This document shows positions 33,057 through 40,400 of a stretch of 42,390 nt of DNA, piece after piece. The first letter of the stretch is position 1, and the number at the start of each line of letters is the position of its first letter. Origin of the DNA: Burkholderia sp. Nafp2/4-1b (GTDB taxonomy: Bacteria; Pseudomonadota; Gammaproteobacteria; Burkholderiales; Burkholderiaceae); NCBI RefSeq assembly GCF_003635165.1, contig NZ_ML058621.1:1-42390 (forward strand), read 5' to 3'. Below the pieces are notes generated by a model that saw only the letters and a list, made by a program, of their open reading frames with translations, had not been told where the DNA came from and ran no database searches. Position numbers and translations under genes: made by a program.

Positions 33057-34235
33057 TCATTGGTGCAGCAACGGATAGGCCACCAGCCCGAACAGCGCTG
33101 CCGCCGTGACGACGACCGGCTCCTGCAGCTTCTTGAAGCGCCACAGCAGCAACACGGTTGCAATGGCCAGCATCGCGGTAGGAACGTCGACGATCGAGCG
33201 TTTCGCAATGACGAGCACGGAGCCCGTGATCGCGCCGACTGCCGCTGCCGTGATGCCGTCGACGAACGCCTTGACGCCCGGCAGGTGACCGTACTTCTTC
33301 ACGTACGGCGCGGGAATCACGGTGAACAGGTAGCACGGTAAAAACGTGCCGAGCGCGGCGACGATCGCGCCGGGCAGCCCCGCGACCAGATAGCCGATGA
33401 AGCCGACGGTGATCACGACCGGACCGGGAGTGATCATCGCGACCGCGACCGCATCGACGAACTGCTTGTCGTTGAGCCAGTGATGCTCGGTGACGACGCC
33501 GCCGTACAGGAACGGCACGATCGCGAGCCCCGAGCCGAACACGAACGCCCCCGCCTTCATGAAGAACACGCCGATCTGCACGAGCTGCGGCAGGTCGATG
33601 CCGCTCAGCAGGCCGCTGGCCGCCGGCAGATTCGCGCCGGCCAGCGCATTCAAACCGCCCCTGTTCAGCCATTTGGGCGGCGCGCGCCACAGCCAGCCGA
33701 TCAGCCCGGCGGCGATGAAGAGCCACGCGATCTCGGATTCGGTCACGAACGTGACGATCGCCAGCGCGAGGAAGATCGCCCAGAGCAGCTTGTCGTTGCC
33801 GACGGTTTTCGTCGTGAGCTTGTACGCGCTCATCGCGATGATGCCGACCACCGCAGCCCCGACGCCATAGAAAACCGCCTGCATCCACGACAGCCCGCCG
33901 AAGTGCGAGTACGCGAACCCGAGCGCGAGCACCATCAGGAACGATGGCAACACGAATGCGAATCCGACGAGCGTCGCGCCGAGGAGCCGATAGTGAACGA
34001 ATCCCAGATAGATCGCGAGTTGGGCAGCCATCGGCCCGGGCGCGAGCTGCGCGAGCGTGATGCCTTCCTTGTAGTCCGCTTCCGTGATCCATCCTCGCTG
34101 ATCGACGAGATCGCGGCGCATGTAGCCGGCGAGGGCAACGGGGCCGCCAAAGCCCAGCGCGCCGAGCCTCAGCATATAGCGGACCAGCTGGCCCAGCGAG
34201 TAGCTCGGCGCGTTTGTTGCCATCGTCGGGGTCAT
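33057..34235 (-). CDS. chrA: Chromate efflux transporter ChrA
   Basis: A 392-residue long-chain CHR-family transporter made of two homologous halves. Each half carries the CHR motif region: LGALGFGGPVALAGYM ... LAQLAPGPMAAQLAIYLG in the first, and KAGAFVFGSGLAIVPFL ... AVAMITPGPVVITVGFIGY in the second. It exports chromate from the cytoplasm across the inner membrane. An AGGAGG site lies 5 bases before the ATG at 34235. Its start overlaps the chrB stop (ATGA), so the two are translationally coupled. Confidence 0.93.
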   Translation of the reverse strand: MTPTMATNAPSYSLGQLVRYMLRLGALGFGGPVALAGYMRRDLVDQRGWITEADYKEGITLAQLAPGPMAAQLAIYLGFVHYRLLGATLVGFAFVLPSFLMVLALGFAYSHFGGLSWMQAVFYGVGAAVVGIIAMSAYKLTTKTVGNDKLLWAIFLALAIVTFVTESEIAWLFIAAGLIGWLWRAPPKWLNRGGLNALAGANLPAASGLLSGIDLPQLVQIGVFFMKAGAFVFGSGLAIVPFLYGGVVTEHHWLNDKQFVDAVAVAMITPGPVVITVGFIGYLVAGLPGAIVAALGTFLPCYLFTVIPAPYVKKYGHLPGVKAFVDGITAAAVGAITGSVLVIAKRSIVDVPTAMLAIATVLLLWRFKKLQEPVVVTAAALFGLVAYPLLHQ

Positions 34236-35227
34236 GACCGCCTCCTGGTTTCGCTCTGTGCATTCGACGCGAAATGCGCATAGAGCGACTCGAGCACTGC
34301 GCCCATCTGTTCCAGCAATTGATCGTCGTTTTCCGTGCGATGCCGCGTGCCCGCCATCACGGCCTCGAAGCCGATCGCTTCGGGCACGGCGGGGCCGCCT
34401 ACATCGAGCGAATGCACGATCTCCCCGAGCCGTGCCAGTGCGTGATCCTTCTCGAGCCCGAAACTGGCCAGCAACACCTCGAACGTCACGCGCTCGCCGA
34501 CGTGAGTAAATGCGGCGCCGTCGAAATCGAAGCCCAGCGCGTCGGCGGGGCAATCGTCGGGCGATGCGAGCCAGACGAACCGCGCGCGGGTGTCGATGAA
34601 GCGGCGGATCAGCCATGCGCTGGCGACGCGATCGACCCACATGCGCTGGCGCGTGGCCCAGGTGCGGCCCTGATACTCGTCGATCGCGAGCGGGCGGATG
34701 GCGCGCTCGGCAGCATGCGGCTCACCCGGCGACAGCACGGTGTCGACCAGCGCGATGAAATCCTGCAGCGCGACTTCGGCGCGGGTGGCCGCATCGCCCG
34801 GGAAGTAGTCGATTGCGCGGATCGTGTCGAAATCCTTGCGCACGCGGCGAAGCAGGCGGCCGAGTTCCGTCGCGGACTGCCCGGCGAGCGTCTTGCGGTC
34901 CTCCGCCAGCGTCTGCGTGAAAGCGGCGTAGTCGTCGCCGCGATCGAAGAGTGCGCGGAATTCCCGTTCCTGCGATGCGTCGGCACTCGGCGCGCGCAAC
35001 AGATGCGCGGTGCCGCCACTTTCGGCGATCGCGGCTGCGAGCTCGCGCAGCATCTCCTCGTGCTCTGCGGTGCAGGGCAACAGATAGACGCCATCGCGCA
35101 GCACCGCGCAGCCCTTCGCCTTCAGCGCGCGCCAGAACCGCATGCGGGCAGTCGCGTTCTGGGTGGGGAGGGTAAGGATCAGCAGTGACCACGTCGAGAT
35201 AGCGTTCATGTAGCGAATGCTACTCAT
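34232..35227 (-). CDS. chrB: Chromate-responsive regulator/resistance protein ChrB
   Basis: A 331-residue ChrB. The N-terminal half contains WSLLILTLPTQNATARMRFW and AVLRDGVYLLP, which act as the regulatory part in ChrB proteins that control chr operons. The C-terminal half contains TWATRQRMWVDRVASAWLIR, the chromate resistance domain. The start is ambiguous: ATG at 35227 or ATG at 35209 (325 residues), neither with a strong ribosome binding site; the shorter version matches the usual N-terminus more closely. Nested inverted repeats cover the start region and probably form its operator. It heads the chr operon. Confidence 0.9.
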   Translation of the reverse strand: MSSIRYMNAISTWSLLILTLPTQNATARMRFWRALKAKGCAVLRDGVYLLPCTAEHEEMLRELAAAIAESGGTAHLLRAPSADASQEREFRALFDRGDDYAAFTQTLAEDRKTLAGQSATELGRLLRRVRKDFDTIRAIDYFPGDAATRAEVALQDFIALVDTVLSPGEPHAAERAIRPLAIDEYQGRTWATRQRMWVDRVASAWLIRRFIDTRARFVWLASPDDCPADALGFDFDGAAFTHVGERVTFEVLLASFGLEKDHALARLGEIVHSLDVGGPAVPEAIGFEAVMAGTRHRTENDDQLLEQMGAVLESLYAHFASNAQSETRRRS

Positions 35228-35254
35228 ATGTTATGCATTCTACAAGTGAACTTG
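35210..35254. promoter_or_regulatory. Nested inverted repeats at the chrB start
   Basis: Three symmetric elements overlap: GTAGC-GAAT-GCTAC (35210-35223), GAATGC ... GCATTC (35215-35220 and 35235-35240, 14-base spacer) and CAAGT-GA-ACTTG (35243-35254). They cover the chrB start codon candidates and the bases just upstream. This suggests an operator for ChrB or another repressor, or a leader hairpin limiting translation. Confidence 0.45.
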
Positions 35255-35334
35255 TGGCGAGCCCGCTCGCCGCGTCGCTCGCCCGGGCGATCCGGCGAAG
35301 CGGGGCCGCCCGGAAATGCCCTGGTGCTACGACG

Positions 35335-35514
35335 TCACGCCGTGCTCGATTTCAAATTCCTGAAGCGGTTCTTGTCGTCGAACGGGTAGTCGATGCCGAA
35401 CACGCCGCGGGCGAGATCGGAACGGAGGTTTTCCGCCTGTCGCGTCGGACCCGAACAATCCGGCGCGTGGGCGCTGTCGCTCGGCTTTATCGACAATCGA
35501 TACCAGCCGCGCAT
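35335..35514 (-). CDS. Possible small protein or gene remnant
   Basis: A 59-codon frame from ATG 35514 (MRGWYRLSIKPSDSAHAP...), possibly extending to ATG 35580. Its last 45 codons have strong third-position G/C and natural-looking sequence (SDLARGVFGIDYPFDDKNRF), unlike the other frames here. The N-terminal part is less convincing. No family is recognised and no good ribosome binding site is seen. It could be a small hypothetical gene or the decayed end of a larger one. Confidence 0.3.
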   Translation of the reverse strand: MRGWYRLSIKPSDSAHAPDCSGPTRQAENLRSDLARGVFGIDYPFDDKNRFRNLKSSTA

Positions 35515-35585
35515 GCCCGCGCGAAAATACGCGATCACGGAAGCTATGCAAAAATCTTTCGTCTTGTAATCGCATAACAACAGCC

Positions 35586-36488
35586 ATGTCCGACACGCTG
35601 CAGCACGAACATGCAGCGGCAGATCACGCCATGCGCAACTGGACCTTCGAGAGGCAGGGTCCGGTCGGGATCGGTTCCGATGCGCACAGGCAGATGTTCT
35701 GTCGCATGCTGCTCGACACGCACAATCCGTACAAACCGGCGGTCATCGACTGGCCGCCGCTCAAGCCCGACGAACTCAGGCGGCTCACGTCGCTGCCCAT
35801 CTGGGACATCGCCGTGCAAACCGAAGGCCGCGCGTCGATCCGCGTCGCCACCTTTGCCGCGACCGTCGCCGATCCGCTGCTGCGCCGCGCGCTCGAGATG
35901 GACGGCGGCGAGGAGGCGCGGCACAAGGTCGTGCTGTCGAAGCTGGTCGAGGCCTACGGCATCAAGCTCGCCCCCGAACCGGCGTATCCCGCGCCGCAGG
36001 ACCCCGAGTGGTCGTGGCTGATGACCGGCTTCAGCGAGTGCATCGACAGCTTCTTCGCATTCGGCCTCTTTCGCTCCGCGCAGCGCTCCGGTTATTTCCC
36101 GGCCGAACTCGTCGATACCTTCGAACCCGTGATCCAGGAGGAAGGCCGCCACATCCTGTTCTTCGCGAACTGGTACGCATGGCACTGGCGCAATTTGCCG
36201 TGGTGGCGCCGGCCGTGGTTCTTCGCGCGCGTCGCGGCCGTGTGGGTGGTCCTGATTCGCGACCGCATCGGCATCGCGCGCGGCATCGACACCGACGGCG
36301 TCGCGCGCGACGCGAACTTCCCGGCGACAGGCACCGCGGACATCGGAGAATCGCTGGATCCACGCGAACTGATCGAGCTGTGTCTCACCGAGAACGACCG
36401 ACGGATGGCCGGCTACGACAAACGGCTGCTGCGCCCGATGTTCGTGCCGCGCATGGCGCGCCTCGCGCTGCGATTCATGCGGAAATAA
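35586..36488 (+). CDS. Ferritin-like di-iron protein
   Basis: A 300-residue helical protein with a ferritin-like di-iron site. Two ExxH pairs are visible, E110-x-x-H113 in GGEEARHKVV and E186-x-x-H189 in QEEGRHILFF. Additional glutamates are E80 (VQTEGRAS) and E151 (GFSECIDSFF), giving the usual four-Glu, two-His set of a di-iron carboxylate centre. A Trp-rich loop and hydrophobic helix (about 196-225, NWYAWHWRNLPWWRRPWFF) may contact the membrane. The reaction (oxidase, oxygenase or rubrerythrin-like peroxide reduction) is not evident. The gene stands alone. Confidence 0.75.
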   Translation: MSDTLQHEHAAADHAMRNWTFERQGPVGIGSDAHRQMFCRMLLDTHNPYKPAVIDWPPLKPDELRRLTSLPIWDIAVQTEGRASIRVATFAATVADPLLRRALEMDGGEEARHKVVLSKLVEAYGIKLAPEPAYPAPQDPEWSWLMTGFSECIDSFFAFGLFRSAQRSGYFPAELVDTFEPVIQEEGRHILFFANWYAWHWRNLPWWRRPWFFARVAAVWVVLIRDRIGIARGIDTDGVARDANFPATGTADIGESLDPRELIELCLTENDRRMAGYDKRLLRPMFVPRMARLALRFMRK

Positions 36489-37489
36489 CGCGGCGGCGCC
36501 GGTCGGCGAGTTGCGGGCGTCGCATGATGTGAGTCGCGCGCGATGTCACGCCGGCCGGCGCGTACGCGCTCTCGGCCTCCCATGCCTGCGCGAGGCCGCG
36601 CGCATCCCCTCGCCTCGCGGGTTTCCAACTTCGTCGCCAGGTCGGAGCATTACGGCGATGGCCTCGCATTTCGGGCTCGCCGCCTCTCCTCAAGCTTCCT
36701 CGCTTTTTGCGTTCCTGCCACGTCTTGTTGGGCACCCCGTCACCGCCGCAGTGACCCAAGTTGCAACCCTCTCCCGCAGAGGCGATCTGGCGCCTCCATT
36801 AATCGGGCCGTAACGCACCATATGGAATAGCGCCACTCGGACCGATTCGAAACGAGATCCCACATCCACGGGTGATCGGCTGTAGCAATTTTTTACAACT
36901 TCGTGAACCTGGTGGTCGCGGGATGCCCGTCCCACGGGCCAGGGCGGCCGGTTCGATGCGCAGATCGGCATACCTCAATGTTTCATCTTTCGCGTCAGTT
37001 TGATTCTCCGGATAGTAAATAAATGGCACTAAAATCAAAGCCAAATCCATAATTAACAAATTAAAAGAAAAATCCGAATCGCGCGAATTAGCATCCCGAG
37101 AATCATTACAAATTAGAAAGGCAGCGTTCGCGCGCAAACGTTTGCCATTTCATTTGTCTTACTTTTGACTTGAGGAAATGTGCGGAAGGCTACACAACTG
37201 CATAGTAAGTCATTGATTTATAATGCGTATTTACGCAGTTACGAGAGGCGACGAGCCAAACGTCACGTGTTCTCGATATTTCCAACTCTGTTACACACCA
37301 ACGCGTCAAAACATGATGCATTAACCATCTTTTAACTTTCCAAACACTCAATTTTTCACTGTTTGTCAATCTTAAAATAGCGCCTCCAATAAACTCCGCC
37401 CATCAATTTTGAGATTCGCGCGAGCGCACGGCAGATTCATCTAACGAAATAGACCGGTGTGTGACGTGCTTATTTGGAGCTAGCTGGAC
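36489..37489. other. 1 kb gene-poor region, AT-rich on its right side
   Basis: No gene is well supported here. 36489-36800 is GC-rich; on the minus strand a basic Trp/Arg-rich frame (36475-36759, containing APTWRRSWKPARRGDARG) is open but overlaps the preceding gene's end and has no clear ribosome binding site. From about 36990 to 37440 the sequence becomes strikingly AT-rich, with many T and A runs, unlike anything else in the window. This is the upstream region of the giant adhesin gene and is a likely target for a nucleoid silencer such as H-NS. Confidence 0.6.
37219..37237 (+). promoter_or_regulatory. TATAAT box and adjoining palindrome upstream of the adhesin
   Basis: A perfect -10 hexamer TATAAT at 37219-37224 runs directly into the palindrome TGCGTA-TT-TACGCA (37224-37237). 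A good -35 at the matching distance is not seen, so an activator may be needed. The palindrome would cover the start-site region and could be a repressor operator. The adhesin ATG lies about 250 bases downstream, so the leader would be long. Confidence 0.35.
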
Positions 37490-40400
37490 ATGAACCGCAC
37501 ATACCGCTCGATCTGGAACGAAGCCCTTGGCGCCTGGGTCGCGGCATCCGAACACGATTCGGCACGGGGCAAGCCGAACAAGTCAGTCGTTGCTGCCGCA
37601 GTACTGGTCGCCGTCGCAATGCTGCCGTCGCTCGCCAGCGCCAATACCTTCGTTCCAGGCACGACGAACGGGAGCCAATTCACCGTGTCGTCGTGTACGT
37701 CGAGCGGCACCAACGGCACCGTCGGCCGAACGACCACAGGCAACACCAATGCCTATCCCGTCGACGGATCCGGCACTTACTCGACGGTTGCGGGCTGCAA
37801 CTCGAGCGGCAACAACAATCTCGCGGCCACGGTGTATGGTGCGTTCGCGCAAGTGACCGGCAACGGTGGTACGGCGACGGGCTTTCTGTCATCTGCTGCG
37901 CTGTGGGGCACGTCCGCCGGCCTCGAGTCGACCGCCAGCGGCACGGGTTCGACCGCGCTCGGCTTCGGGGCAACGGCCAACGCATTGAATTCGGTCGCGA
38001 TCGGCGGTGCAGCCGGTAATGGCACCACCCCGCTTTCCTATGCGAACTCGACCATCGCTTCGGGTGCCGGCGCGGTCGCAATCGGCAGCAACGCAACGAA
38101 GGGGGCACAAGCCGCCGCATCGGACGGCATCGCGATCGGCGGGCAATCGTCCGTCGCGTCGACCGCCACGTCGGGTATCGCGATCGGCCTCGCGTCGACC
38201 GCGAACGTCGCCAACTCGGTCGCACTGGGCAGCAACTCGGTGACGAATGGAACGGCGGGCAGCACGACCGGCGGCACGGGCACGGTCAGCAGCACCACCA
38301 TCGGCAGCCAGACCTTCGGTACGTACGCAGGCGCCAGCTCGCCGGGCGGCGTGGTGAGTGTCGGCGCCGTCAACGCCGAGCGACGCATCCAGAACGTCGG
38401 CGCGGGCCTGGTCAGCGCGACGAGCACGGATGCCATCAACGGCAGCCAGCTTTATGCGGTCGCCAGCACGACGACGTCCAGCATCGCCAGCCTGTCGACT
38501 TCGACCTCGACGGGGCTGTCGTCGGCCAACAGCTCGATTTCGTCGTTGTCCACGTCGACTTCGACCGGTATCAATTCGTTGTCCACCGGTCTGAGCGCGA
38601 CCAATAGTTCGGTCACGTCGCTTTCGTCGTCCACGTCGACCGGCTTGTCGTCGGCCAACAGCTCGATCTCGTCGCTGTCCACGTCGACCTCGACGGGCAT
38701 CAATTCGTTGTCGACGGGTCTTAGCTCGACAAAGAGTTCTGTGACTTCGCTTTCGTCGTCCACGTCGACCGGGCTGTCGTCGGCCAACAGCTCGATCACG
38801 TCGCTTTCCACGTCGGCATCGACGGGTGTCAGTTCGCTGTCGACTGGCCTGAGCACGACCAATAGCTCGGTTACGTCGCTGTCCACGTCGGCTTCCACGG
38901 GCATCAGCTCGCTGTCGACGGGGCTCAGCTCGACCAATAGCTCGGTTACGTCGCTCTCGTCGTCGACCTCGACAGGTCTCTCGTCGGCTAACAGCTCGAT
39001 CACGTCACTGTCCACGTCGACTTCGACGGGCATCAACTCGCTGTCGACGGGGCTCAGCTCGACGAACAGCTCGGTTACGTCGCTTTCGTCCTCGACCTCG
39101 ACCGGTCTCTCGTCGGCTAACAGCTCGATCACTTCGCTTTCCACGTCGACCTCGACGGGTCTGTCGTCGGCCAACAGCTCGATCACTTCGCTTTCCACGT
39201 CGACCTCGACGGGTCTGTCGTCGGCCAACAGCTCGATCACGTCGCTGTCCACGTCGACTTCCACGGGCATCAACTCGCTGTCCACCGGCCTGAGCTCGAC
39301 CAACAGCTCGGTGGCTTCGCTCTCGACCTCCACGTCGACAGGTCTCTCGTCGGCGAACAGCTCGATCGGCTCGCTCTCGACGTCGACGTCGACCGGCTTG
39401 TCGTCGGCAACCAGTTCAATCACTTCGCTGTCCACGTCGACTTCGACGGGTATCAATTCGTTGTCGACGGGCGTCAGCTCGACCAACAGCTCCGTGGCTT
39501 CGCTGTCGACCTCCACGTCGACGGGTCTCTCGTCAGCGAACAGCTCGATCACGTCACTTTCCACGTCGACTTCGACGGGCATCAACTCGCTGTCGACCGG
39601 CCTGAGCTCGACCAACAGCTCGGTGACGTCGCTTTCGTCCTCGACCTCGACGGGTCTCTCGTCGGCTAACAGCTCGGTCGCCTCGCTTTCCACGTCGACT
39701 TCGACGGGGATCAACTCGTTGTCCACCGGCCTGAGCTCGACCAATAGTTCGGTCGCGTCGCTCTCGTCGTCGACCTCGACGGGTCTCTCGTCGGCCAACA
39801 GCTCGATCACTTCCCTTTCCACGTCGACTTCCACGGGCATCAACTCGCTGTCCACCGGCTTGAGCTCGACCAATAGTTCGGTCGCGTCGCTCTCGTCCTC
39901 GACCTCGACGGGTCTCTCGTCGGCTAACAGCTCGATCACGTCGCTCTCCACGTCGACTTCCACGGGCATCAACTCGCTGTCGACCGGCCTCAGTTCGACC
40001 AATAGTTCGGTTACCTCCCTCTCGTCCTCGACGTCGACGGGCCTCTCGTCGGCGAACAGTTCGATCACGTCACTGTCCACGTCGGCTTCCACGGGCATCA
40101 GCTCACTGTCGACGGGGCTCAGCTCGACGAATAGTTCGGTGACGTCGCTCTCGTCGTCGACCTCGACCGGCCTCTCGTCGGCTAACAGCTCCATCGGCTC
40201 GCTGTCCACCGGTCTCAGCACGGTCGCGACCAAGACCGACAATCTCGGCAGCAGCACGGCCTCCGCCCTCGGCGGCGGCGCGAAGTACGATCCGACGACT
40301 GGAACGGTTTCGGCTCCGGCGTACACCACGTACAACGCGAACGGCACGACGTCGACCGCCAACAGTGTCGGCTCGGCGATCGACAGCATCAACAGCCAGG

